DNA of 19,279 nucleotides from CBDUWP01 sp965370955. GTDB taxonomy: Bacteria > Planctomycetota > Phycisphaerae > Sedimentisphaerales > Anaerobacaceae. Numbering within the stretch: position 1 is the stretch's first letter; each line of letters starts with the position of its first letter. The translations under genes were made by a program, and so were the position numbers. A model generated the notes under the pieces. That model was not told where the DNA came from. It searched no databases and saw only the letters and a program-made list of their open reading frames with translations. The DNA lies in the NCBI GenBank assembly GCA_965370955.1, contig CBDUWP010000020.1, forward strand, positions 1 through 19,279, read 5' to 3'. Below are positions 1 through 6,241 of this stretch, one piece after another.

Positions 1-550
1 CCATTCTCATCTCGCCGCTTGGCAGGATTATTGTCACCCAGTCACCGTCTTTTGCAGCGATTTTCGCAGCATTTCCAGCTCCCCTGACGAGTTTTCCGCC
101 TTGGCCTGCGGTCATTTCGATATTATGTACTTCCATCCCGCTAGGTATAGACATCAGCGGCATTGTGTTTCCAGTTTTGGGCTCGCACAACTGTCCGCTT
201 TCGACAGTATCGCCGACTTTAATACCCAAAGGCGCGAGGATATATCTTTTTTCGCCATCTTCATATTGCACTAGCGATATGAAGCAGTTTCTATTTGGAT
301 CATATTCGACGGAGGCGATAGTGGCAGCCATATCATCTTTATTGCGTTTGAAATCGATGATACGATAAATTTTTCTTGCCCCGCCGCCTCTGAACCTCGT
401 GGTAGTAACACCATGATGGTTTCTGCCGCCTGTTTTTCTGATCCTTTTGCAAAGCGTTTTTTCCGGCCTATCGGTCGTCAACTCAGCATAATCGTTCACT
501 GAACTGTTTCGTCGCCCTGCACTTGTTGGTTTATAAATTCTAATACCCAT
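1..550 (-). CDS. rplB: 50S ribosomal protein L2, partial (N-terminal 183 residues)
   Basis: L2 is a primary 23S rRNA-binding protein of the large subunit, needed for subunit association and the peptidyl-transferase region. The frame opens at an ATG at 550 and runs off the left edge, so about two thirds of a usual ~275-residue L2 is present and the C-terminal part near the catalytic centre is missing. The N-terminus MGIRIYKPTSAGRR, the segment GGRNHHGVTTTRFRGGGARK (about residues 42-61) and the RNA-binding fold segment ending GQGGKLVRGAGNAAKIAAKDG are diagnostic of L2. The start lies 20 bp after the rplW stop and has only a weak purine-rich SD (GAGAAG). It is the last S10-operon gene visible; rpsS would be expected beyond the edge. 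The identity is certain. Confidence 0.97.
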   Translation of the reverse strand, partial: MGIRIYKPTSAGRRNSSVNDYAELTTDRPEKTLCKRIRKTGGRNHHGVTTTRFRGGGARKIYRIIDFKRNKDDMAATIASVEYDPNRNCFISLVQYEDGEKRYILAPLGIKVGDTVESGQLCEPKTGNTMPLMSIPSGMEVHNIEMTAGQGGKLVRGAGNAAKIAAKDGDWVTIILPSGEMRM

Positions 551-570
551 AATAGCTTCTCTTGTGTCTT

Positions 571-849
571 TTAGAATAAATCTATATGATCATCACCCTT
601 TAGATAAACAACAGCCTTTTTGATGCTGGCAGTTACGCCGACATGCTTGCCTCTTCTGCGTTGTTTACCACTTTTATTTGCCGTTCTAACTTTGTCCACT
701 TTAACGCTATAAATTCGTTCTATAGCATTTTTGATCTGCGTTTTATTAGCCCTTTTATTTACTACAAAGGAGTAAGCGCTATTGTTGTTTGCAAAGTGCA
801 TACTTTGCTCAGTGATCAACGGTCTTACAATTATATTATAATCATCCAT
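571..849 (-). CDS. rplW: 50S ribosomal protein L23
   Basis: L23 binds 23S rRNA domain III at the polypeptide exit and is the docking point for trigger factor and SRP. The 92-residue product has the family pattern: IIVRPLITEQS near the N-terminus, then KANKTQIKNAIERIY-type helix (here RANKTQIKNAIERIYSVKV), then the basic loop KSGKQRRRGKHVG and a C-terminal strand AVVYLKG. I chose the ATG at 849, which has GGTTAG a few bases upstream. An in-frame TTG at 861 would add four residues (MVRN) but lies 1 bp after the rplD stop and has no SD. The gene is tightly coupled to rplD (13 bp) and rplB (20 bp). The identity is very secure; the start is moderately secure. Confidence 0.95.
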   Translation of the reverse strand: MDDYNIIVRPLITEQSMHFANNNSAYSFVVNKRANKTQIKNAIERIYSVKVDKVRTANKSGKQRRRGKHVGVTASIKKAVVYLKGDDHIDLF

Positions 850-862
850 ATTTCTAACCAAA

Positions 863-1495
863 TTAGTTACTATTAGTTTTCGTGTTCAACAAACTCATGA
901 AAGCTTCTTTTGTACAGAGCAATTTAGCATGAGCACAGATATCACCAGCGTTAAGATCATAAACAGAAGTCACATTGATTCTCTGAAGGTTTCTTGCTGA
1001 TTTGTAAAGATTTGAATCACTTTCTTTGCTTGCTACCAGACAGCTTCTTTCTATTTTCAGATTGCTCAAAATTGCGGCAAACCTTTGTGTTTTGGGCTCT
1101 GCGAATTGCAGTTGATCAACAATAACGACATTACCCTTGATTATTTTGCCTAATATTGCAGAATCAGTTGCAAGCCTTCTTTGCTTTTTAGGCATACGCT
1201 TACCAAAATCGCGATTAACCTTAGCAAAGGTCACGCCTCCGCCAACCCTTTTACCTGTTCTGCTGTTACCGACACGAGCATTACCTGTTCCTTTTTGCTT
1301 GAACAGTTTTCTACCAGAGCCGGCCACCATGCCTCTGCTCTTTGTAGCTGCTGTTCCAACTCGTTTATTAGCACGATAGCGAACAATCGCTTGTTTCAGC
1401 AAAGGATATCTGATGAAACTGCCGAAGCTAGCTTTATCAACGGAAATTTTATCAATTTCCTTACCTTCAATATCATAAACATTTAATTCTATCAT
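863..1495 (-). CDS. rplD: 50S ribosomal protein L4
   Basis: L4 is an early-assembly protein. Its globular domain binds 23S rRNA domain I and its long loop lines the exit-tunnel constriction with L22. The 210-residue product matches the usual size. The basic loop runs through about residues 45-95 (RVGTAATKSRGMVAGSGRK, then KQKGTGNARVGNSRTGKRVGGG), followed by FGKRMPKKQRRLATDSAI and a Rossmann-like C-terminal half. The ATG at 1495 is preferred because AGGA lies 6 nt upstream. A TTG two codons earlier (1501) abuts that SD and could not use it. The gene sits 27 bp after rplC and ends 13 bp before rplW. In gamma-proteobacteria L4 represses its own operon through the S10 leader; no such leader can be recognised here. 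Confidence 0.96.
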   Translation of the reverse strand: MIELNVYDIEGKEIDKISVDKASFGSFIRYPLLKQAIVRYRANKRVGTAATKSRGMVAGSGRKLFKQKGTGNARVGNSRTGKRVGGGVTFAKVNRDFGKRMPKKQRRLATDSAILGKIIKGNVVIVDQLQFAEPKTQRFAAILSNLKIERSCLVASKESDSNLYKSARNLQRINVTSVYDLNAGDICAHAKLLCTKEAFMSLLNTKTNSN

Positions 1496-1522
1496 TTTCA
1501 ATCCTGTTCTTATTTGCTATCC

Positions 1523-2161
1523 CTATAGGGAGTTACGAACCATAACATAACCGCCGGCCGGTCCCGGTACTGACCCTTTAACAACCAGCAGATTTTTATC
1601 TACATCGATGGATACAAGATGGTGATTTCTGCTGGAGACTCTAACATGTCCCATGTGCCCAGCCATCTTTTTACCCTTTTTAAGATTTCCGCCATGTCCG
1701 GCATCACTTGCAAAACTAGATATCGAACCTGGCGCTCTGTGTTTTCTTTTTGTACCATGCGAAGCAGGGAACCCGCCAAAGTTATGCCTTTTCATTGTTC
1801 CGGCAAACCCTTTACCCTTGCTCACTCCAATAACGTCTAGCTTTTGCCCCAGCTCGAAAACTTCAACAGTCATCTTTTCGCCGATAGCTGTTTCCGGTTC
1901 ACTGTCAAGCCTTAGCTCTCTCACAAATTTTTGCGGAACAGTTTTAGCTTTAGCACAGTGTCCTTTAGCCGGCATTTTCCTGCGTGACTCTTTAATATCT
2001 TCGAAGCCCATCTGGACGGCATTATAACCATCAGTTTCGATCGTCTTGATCTGCGTAACAATACAAGGTCCAGCCAAAATAACAGTCACCGGCATCATCT
2101 CGCCAGATTCGGCATACACTTGCGTCATTCCAATTTTTTTACCTAACAACATAGCCATCAT
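1523..2161 (-). CDS. rplC: 50S ribosomal protein L3
   Basis: L3 initiates large-subunit assembly and sends a loop toward the peptidyl-transferase centre. The product has 212 residues, the normal bacterial size. Diagnostic segments are MLLGKKIGMTQVY at the N-terminus, VSKGKGFAGTMKRHNFGG in the middle, PASHGTKRKHRAPGSIS, then GKKMAGHMGHVRVSSRN and a C-terminal PGPAGGYVMVR. The central loop contains the Gln/Met-rich methylation region in relatives. Three ATGs lie within the first four codons (2161, 2158, 2152). AAGG 6 nt before the first supports 2161, but 2158 is also reachable. The stop (TAG, 1525-1523) sits inside a 12-bp palindrome. The 48-bp spacer from rpsJ contains a terminator-like hairpin, so rplC expression may depend on readthrough. 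Confidence 0.97.
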   Translation of the reverse strand: MMAMLLGKKIGMTQVYAESGEMMPVTVILAGPCIVTQIKTIETDGYNAVQMGFEDIKESRRKMPAKGHCAKAKTVPQKFVRELRLDSEPETAIGEKMTVEVFELGQKLDVIGVSKGKGFAGTMKRHNFGGFPASHGTKRKHRAPGSISSFASDAGHGGNLKKGKKMAGHMGHVRVSSRNHHLVSIDVDKNLLVVKGSVPGPAGGYVMVRNSL

Positions 2162-2170
2162 TTATAACCT

Positions 2171-2218
2171 TAAAACAAAAAGCCCAAGATTTTGTACAAA
2201 CAAAATAACTTAGGCTTT
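2171..2218 (-). terminator. Terminator-like hairpin between rpsJ and rplC
   Basis: Read on the minus strand, AAAGCCTAAG (2218-2209) pairs with CTTGGGCTTT (2188-2179) over 10 bp with one G-U. An inner 7-bp stem follows, ATTTTGT (2206-2200) with ACAAAAT (2195-2189), around a 4-nt loop. The only interruption is a 2-nt bulge (2208-2207). The 3' side continues into a T-rich tail TTGTTTTA (2178-2171) interrupted by one G. The 5' arm includes the rpsJ stop codon. It looks like an intrinsic terminator or attenuator inside the S10 operon. Its actual strength is not known from sequence alone. Confidence 0.6.
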
Positions 2219-2524
2219 AATTTTCACAAAAACACCAGCAGGCACAACCAAACGATTAAGAACCTCAACAGTTCTGGCATTTGCGCCGTGGATATCAATC
2301 AGTCTTTTATGCGTTCTCAGTTCGAATTGTTCGCGAGACTTTTTATTGACATGCGGGCTGCGTAAAACTGTATATCTTTCGATTCTGGTGGGAAGCGGAA
2401 CCGGGCCGCTAACTCTGGCATTAGTCCTTTTAGCATGCTCGACAATTTCCTTAGCGGATGCGTCCAGCACACTATGATCATAGGCTTCCATTCTGATTCT
2501 GATTTTTTCTGTTTCAGCTGCCAT
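2210..2524 (-). CDS. rpsJ: 30S ribosomal protein S10 (NusE)
   Basis: S10 belongs to the 30S head. As NusE it also joins NusG and NusB in antitermination complexes and couples ribosomes to RNA polymerase. The 104-residue product is standard length: KIRIRMEAYDHSVLDASAKE at the N-terminus, then GPVPLPTRIERYTVLRSPHV (the long ribosome-binding loop), then KKSREQFELRTHKRLIDI. The ATG at 2524 has AAGGA 8 nt upstream. The gene begins the S10 operon but is separated from fusA by 510 bp holding a terminator and a possible own promoter, so it is probably the first gene of a transcript. Its stop codon overlaps the hairpin that follows. Confidence 0.97.
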   Translation of the reverse strand: MAAETEKIRIRMEAYDHSVLDASAKEIVEHAKRTNARVSGPVPLPTRIERYTVLRSPHVNKKSREQFELRTHKRLIDIHGANARTVEVLNRLVVPAGVFVKIKA

Positions 2525-2604
2525 AAATCATCCTTAACACTTCAATTTACGCTCGACTTATCGCTATTGCCACAAGCCGCTTAAAAATACAAATAAGATT
2601 TTGC

Positions 2605-2632
2605 AGTATACTAGTTAATGAGCTAAAAACAA
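2605..2632 (-). promoter_or_regulatory. Candidate sigma70-type promoter for rpsJ
   Basis: On the minus strand a -35-like TTGTTT (2632-2627) and a -10-like TATACT (2610-2605) are separated by 16 bp. This would place transcription start near 2598, leaving a leader of about 74 nt before the rpsJ ATG with its AAGGA SD. It lies downstream of the fusA-side terminator at 2715-2764, where a new promoter would be needed. Support is by consensus only; the region is AT-rich, so chance matches are possible. Confidence 0.45.
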
Positions 2633-2660
2633 CACAAAAATCATGTTTTTACATTTTTTT

Positions 2661-2676
2661 CTATATATTTATATAG
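2661..2676. repeat. 16-bp AT-rich inverted repeat upstream of rpsJ promoter
   Basis: CTATATA (2661-2667) and TATATAG (2670-2676) form a perfect inverted repeat around TT. On the minus strand it is followed by seven A residues and lies about 30-45 bp upstream of the candidate -35 of rpsJ. It could be an UP-type element, a regulator site or just AT-rich DNA. It lacks a T-run on either strand and is not a normal terminator. Confidence 0.35.
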
Positions 2677-2714
2677 AAGAAGCCCACTTTAACTCACTGC
2701 AATAATCATTAAAC

Positions 2715-2764
2715 AAAAAAAAGGCATTACTACTTGCGAAGCACAAGTTTTTCGCCTCTTTTTT
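2715..2764. terminator. Symmetric (bidirectional-looking) intrinsic terminator downstream of fusA
   Basis: AGGC (2722-2725) pairs with GCCT (2754-2757), and an inner stem ACTTG/CAAGT (2732-2736 with 2744-2748) lies within. The structure is flanked on the left by eight A (2715-2722) and on the right by six T (2759-2764). On the minus strand it ends in GCC followed by eight T, which is a good intrinsic terminator for transcription leaving fusA or the candidate small RNA. The internal part is imperfect because A-rich and T-rich internal loops separate the two stems. Confidence 0.65.
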
Positions 2765-2920
2765 AAGACTCAAAAATTTGTCAGCCTTGACAACAAAATA
2801 AAAATAAAGCCAGCAAACTCGATAACAACCCAATTTTGAGGACACACTTTTTTACAGACATGTCTCTAGCCCAACTGGTTTCGCACAATCACTTAAGATT
2901 ATGCTCGCTACGGCTGAAAC
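2715..2920 (-). ncRNA. Candidate structured non-coding RNA (~205 nt), no known family recognised
   Basis: A promoter-like element (2926-2953) would start a transcript at about 2919-2920, and the terminator at 2715-2764 would end it. The first 53 nt fold compactly. GCATAATC (2904-2897) pairs with GATTGTGC (2890-2883) over 8 bp with one G-U and a 6-nt loop. GTTTC (2920-2916) can pair with GAAAC (2882-2878), and AGCC (2915-2912) with GGCT (2871-2868). The last two helices cross, giving a potential pseudoknot. Further on, CTCAAAATT (2840-2832) can pair with AATTTTTGAG (2778-2769) with one bulge, and TTGTCA/TGACAA forms a hairpin at 2778-2793. No convincing ORF or tRNA, tmRNA, 4.5S or 6S signature is seen. 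It could equally be a long fusA 3' UTR or chance structure. Confidence 0.35.
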
Positions 2921-2925
2921 AACTT

Positions 2926-2953
2926 AATATATCATCAAATATTTATTCGTCAA
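2926..2953 (-). promoter_or_regulatory. Sigma70-like promoter downstream of fusA
   Basis: On the minus strand a -35 TTGACG (2953-2948; five of six consensus bases) and a -10 TATATT (2931-2926; four or five of six) are separated by 16 bp. No gene starts within 390 bp downstream. The predicted start site, about 2919-2920, coincides with the first base of the structured segment GTTTCAGCC. That coincidence is what makes the promoter worth listing despite the AT-rich setting. Confidence 0.45.
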
Positions 2954-3013
2954 CAATATAAACCAAAAAAAACACATTTATCTGTATTATTTCAGTTTTT
3001 TTTATAAGACCTG

Positions 3014-3039
3014 CCTAAAACCCTAATCAGAGTTTTAGG
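3014..3039. repeat. 8-bp inverted repeat overlapping the fusA stop
   Basis: CCTAAAAC (3014-3021) and GTTTTAGG (3032-3039) are perfect complements around a 10-nt loop, and the fusA TAA lies in one arm. On the minus strand the stem is followed by CAGGTCTTATAAAAAAAAC and not by a T-run, so it is more likely an mRNA 3'-end stabilising hairpin or a factor-assisted stop than an intrinsic terminator. Confidence 0.5.
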
Positions 3040-5125
3040 ATATCAGGATTTTTTTCGCGATTTGTTCCGGCACTTTCTCATAACTCCATGGCTCCATAGT
3101 AAACGATCCTCTGCCTGCGCTTATGCTGCGGATTTCGCTGGAATAGCCGAACATTTCAGCGAGCGGCACTTTAGCATCTATAATTCTCATTATTCCGTGC
3201 ATATCGCAATGCGTTATGACCCCTCTTTTGCTAAGCAGGCTCGCCTGCACTGGTCCGAAACTGGCATCAGGCACAACAATTTGTAACTTCATGATTGGCT
3301 CAAGCAATACTGACTTTGCTTTTTTCAACAATTTATCGACAGCTATAGCCGCCGCCTGCTCAAAAGCTAGTTCTGACGAATCTACTTGATGGGAGGATCC
3401 ATCGATCAGAGTAACCTTAGCTCCGACTATTGGATAGCCCGCTAATGTTCCACTGCCTAATGCGTCCATCGTCCCCGATTCGACAGGCTTGATATATTCT
3501 CTCGGGACAGAGCCGCCAACGATTTTATTTTCAAATATGTTTTCTTTTTCCCAGTGTCCATCTTCAGTTAAAATTGGTTCGATAGTCATAACCACATGCC
3601 CGAATTGTCCGTGACCTCCGGTTTGCCTTACGAATTTTCCTTCCGCTTCAGCAGCCATGCTGATTGCTTCTCTGTATGCTACTCTTGGCGTACCGACTCT
3701 GATTTTGAGTCCTTTTTCCCTGATGAGTTTATGCTCTAAAACTTCAAGATGCAATTCACCCAGTCCGCTGATAATTGTTTGGCCTGTTTCATGGTCTACT
3801 CTACAGCCAAAAGTTGGATCTTCTCTTTTTAGGCTCGCCAATGCATTGCCGAGTTTAGCTCTTTCGGCTGTTGTTTCCGGCTCGATTGACATACTGATAA
3901 CAGTATCTGGAAATTCGATTGTAGGTAAGCAAGCCGGATGTTTCGGATCACAAATCGTATCTCCTGTCAGCACTTGCTTTAATCCAATAACAGCCACAAT
4001 ATCTCCAGCACTAGCACTTGATATGATTTGTCTTTCGCCTGCATGCATTTCGAAAATTCTAGTGATATTTTCTCGCCTATTCCGAGTCGCGTCGAGTACT
4101 CTGCTGTTAGATTTCAATGTTCCTTGATAGATCCTGATAAAACTAAGATCGCCGTGCGAATCGCTTGTAATCTTAAAAACAAGACCAATAAATGGAGCAT
4201 CTTTATCGCATTTAGCTTCGAACTCAAGATCCTTATCTTTATCTTTACTTTTTGGGTTGTGGCACAGAACCTTCGGCCTATCAAGTGGTGAGGGCAAAAA
4301 CGCCACAGCCCCATCGAGTAATCTTTGCACACCAACATTTTTCAATGCTGATCCGACATAGACTGGATTGATTTTATTTATAAGAGTTCCTTTGCGGACA
4401 GCCCTGATAATAATCTCATGACTGATCGGCTCATCGTGGATATATAAATCCATCATTTCTTCATCGAAATCAGCCGCCGCTTCCAAAAGATCATGCCTTG
4501 CTTGTTTAGCCTTTTCCAACATGTCACTCGGGATCTCTTTTATTTCAAAATCTGCTCCCAGCTTTTCTTCATCATAGAAAATAGCCTGCATATCGATTAG
4601 ATCGATAATTCCAGACAGATTGGCTTCAGCTCCGATCGGCAATTGCATTTTAACAGGATTGGCATCGAGTTTTTCGACGATGCTATCGACCGCCATCTCA
4701 TAATCTGCTCCGACTTTATCCATTTTATTTATGAAGCACAGACAAGGCAGATTATATTTTTGTCCCTGCCTCCAGACGGTCTCGCTTTGCGCCTGAACAC
4801 CTTCACTGGCATCAAATACCGCGATAGCTCCGTCTAGAATCCTCAACGACCGCTCCACTTCAGCCGTAAAGTCGATATGTCCCGGAGTATCGATCAGATT
4901 TATATCATAACCTTTCCACGGGCATTTCGTTGCAGCCGACGTTATCGTTATCCCTCTTTCCTGCTCTTCTTCCATGAAATCCATAACAGCTGTCCCGTCA
5001 TGCACTTCACCGATTTTGTATGTTTTGCCTGTATAGTACAAGACTCTTTCTGTGACGGTAGTTTTACCGGCATCGATATGAGCCATAATTCCGATATTGC
5101 GTAATTTGTCTAATGAATCTGCCAT
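3035..5125 (-). CDS. fusA: Elongation factor G
   Basis: EF-G is the GTPase that drives tRNA-mRNA translocation and, with RRF, ribosome recycling. The 696-residue product has all five domains. The G domain carries P-loop AHIDAGKT (15-22), switch I RGITITSAA (58-66), DTPGH (79-83) and NKMD (133-136). Domain II lies near 310-390, domain III carries GLGELHLEV near 454-462, domain IV begins at TPRVAYREA, and domain V ends in the GRGSFTMEP segment. The domain IV tip keeps His579 (SSHQVDSSE). The other tip loop reads TGGHGQFGH where most EF-Gs have GGRGQYGH. The ATG at 5125 has a weak SD (TGGA). A strong terminator separates it from rpsG, so it may be an independent transcript. Planctomycetes often carry several EF-G paralogues; this one looks like the main translocase. 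Confidence 0.97.
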   Translation of the reverse strand: MADSLDKLRNIGIMAHIDAGKTTVTERVLYYTGKTYKIGEVHDGTAVMDFMEEEQERGITITSAATKCPWKGYDINLIDTPGHIDFTAEVERSLRILDGAIAVFDASEGVQAQSETVWRQGQKYNLPCLCFINKMDKVGADYEMAVDSIVEKLDANPVKMQLPIGAEANLSGIIDLIDMQAIFYDEEKLGADFEIKEIPSDMLEKAKQARHDLLEAAADFDEEMMDLYIHDEPISHEIIIRAVRKGTLINKINPVYVGSALKNVGVQRLLDGAVAFLPSPLDRPKVLCHNPKSKDKDKDLEFEAKCDKDAPFIGLVFKITSDSHGDLSFIRIYQGTLKSNSRVLDATRNRRENITRIFEMHAGERQIISSASAGDIVAVIGLKQVLTGDTICDPKHPACLPTIEFPDTVISMSIEPETTAERAKLGNALASLKREDPTFGCRVDHETGQTIISGLGELHLEVLEHKLIREKGLKIRVGTPRVAYREAISMAAEAEGKFVRQTGGHGQFGHVVMTIEPILTEDGHWEKENIFENKIVGGSVPREYIKPVESGTMDALGSGTLAGYPIVGAKVTLIDGSSHQVDSSELAFEQAAAIAVDKLLKKAKSVLLEPIMKLQIVVPDASFGPVQASLLSKRGVITHCDMHGIMRIIDAKVPLAEMFGYSSEIRSISAGRGSFTMEPWSYEKVPEQIAKKILIS

Positions 5126-5233
5126 TTGTTTATTCCAGTTAAAATTTATTGCTAATTAAGTTAAGTATGTATGTACCGCACCCGCGATTAAGCCATTGTC
5201 ATTTAAGATCGACAGCGTCCTGCCGTGCGATAT

Positions 5234-5275
5234 AAAAAAAAACAGCCACGATTAAAATTCAAGCAACCGTGGCAG
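5234..5275 (-). terminator. Strong intrinsic terminator between rpsG and fusA
   Basis: On the minus strand GCCACG (5273-5268) pairs perfectly with CGTGGC (5250-5245), with two more pairs beyond a T-T mismatch (CT/TG side), a loop of about 17 nt, and then a run of nine T (5242-5234). It begins 18 bp after the rpsG stop and is the most canonical terminator in the window. It implies that fusA is transcribed from its own promoter in the remaining 108 bp (5126-5233) or depends on readthrough. I could not find a convincing -35/-10 pair there. Confidence 0.8.
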
Positions 5276-5293
5276 TTAGTATTTGATAAGATA

Positions 5294-5767
5294 TTACCAT
5301 GCAAAATGTGCAAAGGCTTTATTTGCTTCAGCCATTCTGTGCACATTTTCACGAGTGGTCATAGCAGTGCCTTTTTCATTGTATGAATCGATCAGTTCTG
5401 AAGCCAAAAATTGGCAAGTTGGCCGACCTTTTTTATTTCTTACAGCTTGGAGTATCCATTTAAAAGCTAAAGCCTGCTGACGTTTAGGCCGCACTTGTAT
5501 TGGGACCTGATAGCTGGAACCGCCAACTCTCTTGCTTCGAACCTCTATCATAGGCTTAACATTATTGATAGCTTTTTCAAAGACGTCAACAGATTCGGCA
5601 TCCTTGACCTTTTGGCCGATAATGTCCATTGCATCATAGAATACTTTTTGTGCAATGCTTTTTTTACCATCCAGCATTAGACAGTTGATAAATTTAGAGA
5701 CCAGCTTACTATTATATCTTGGATCTGGTTTCAATTGTTGAACCGAAGCCGTGAACTTCTTAGCCAT
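5294..5767 (-). CDS. rpsG: 30S ribosomal protein S7
   Basis: S7 nucleates assembly of the 30S head, contacting the 3' major domain of 16S rRNA and the E/P-site tRNA region. The product has 157 residues, the usual bacterial length. Recognisable are DPRYNSKLVSKFINCLMLDG at about 15-34, then the beta-hairpin VRSKRVGGSSYQVPIQVRP (76-94), RQQALAFKWI, and the C-terminal helix with ENVHRMAEANKAFAHFAW. The ATG at 5767 has a near-perfect SD (AAGGAG) 6 nt upstream. It follows rpsL by 63 bp and ends just before a strong terminator, so rpsL-rpsG probably closes the transcript that includes rpoBC. In E. coli S7 represses the str operon; a corresponding site is not evident. Confidence 0.97.
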   Translation of the reverse strand: MAKKFTASVQQLKPDPRYNSKLVSKFINCLMLDGKKSIAQKVFYDAMDIIGQKVKDAESVDVFEKAINNVKPMIEVRSKRVGGSSYQVPIQVRPKRQQALAFKWILQAVRNKKGRPTCQFLASELIDSYNEKGTAMTTRENVHRMAEANKAFAHFAW

Positions 5768-5830
5768 TATTTCTCCTTACAGACTTTTATATCTAGACCT
5801 ACATCGATTTAAAAAATTAAATTTTTATTG

Positions 5831-6196
5831 TTAGCTTTTCTTTGCGCCGTATTTACTTCTGCCTTGCTTTCTGCCTTCGACAGCTGCACAATCGAGCACT
5901 CCCCTGACGATATGATATCTCACACCTGGCAGGTCTCTAACTCTTCCGCCTCTAATTATAACGGTGCTATGTTCCTGCAGATTATGATCGATTCCGGGAA
6001 TATAGGCATTAACTTCTTTTCCGTTTGTCAATCTCACACGCGCCATTTTTCGTAGAGCCGAGTTAGGCTTTTTAGGCGTTTGGGTTCTAACGATCAGACA
6101 GACACCTCTTTTTTGCGGACATCCGCTGATTTCAGATATACGTTTGTTGCCTTTTTTGGATCTTGGCTTTCTAACTAGCTGATTTATTGTTGGCAT
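5831..6196 (-). CDS. rpsL: 30S ribosomal protein S12
   Basis: S12 lies at the decoding centre and controls fidelity and streptomycin response. The 121-residue product starts MPTINQLVRKPR and contains CPQKRGVC (26-33), the decoding loop TPKKPNSALRK (40-50), LTNGKEVNAYIPG, and GGRVRDLPGVRYH (83-95). The first loop keeps both lysines. In the second loop the residue equivalent to E. coli Lys88 is Arg87, encoded by AGA. The adjacent Asp88 is the usual methylthiolation site. I chose the ATG at 6196 because MPTINQ is the universal N-terminus; AAGGA lies 14 nt upstream, which is long. A GTG 11 codons earlier (6229) is in frame but adds unrelated residues. It follows rpoC by 45 bp and precedes rpsG. 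Confidence 0.96.
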   Translation of the reverse strand: MPTINQLVRKPRSKKGNKRISEISGCPQKRGVCLIVRTQTPKKPNSALRKMARVRLTNGKEVNAYIPGIDHNLQEHSTVIIRGGRVRDLPGVRYHIVRGVLDCAAVEGRKQGRSKYGAKKS

Positions 6197-6241
6197 AATA
6201 TTTATTTTGTTCCTTACAAAAACCGTCACATTTTTTTATTT

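Noticed and set aside
1520..1531. Palindrome TCCCTATAGGGA at the rplC stop, resembling CCCTATATAGGG in the rplL leader
   Set aside because: Two short palindromes of similar but not equal sequence in unrelated positions; one overlaps coding sequence. Not enough for a shared regulatory site.
2715..2920. tmRNA, 4.5S SRP RNA, 6S RNA or a known riboswitch in the fusA-rpsJ gap
   Set aside because: No tRNA-like ends, no SRP GGAA/AGCAGCC core, no 6S-type closing stem with 5'/3' end pairing, and no aptamer consensus I could recognise.
5126..5233. fusA promoter
   Set aside because: Possible elements such as TTAATC with TACTTA (18-bp spacer) deviate too much from consensus to list as a feature.
6197..6229. 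N-terminal extension of rpsL from GTG at 6229
   Set aside because: The added residues are not seen in S12, and MPTINQ at 6196 is the conserved N-terminus.
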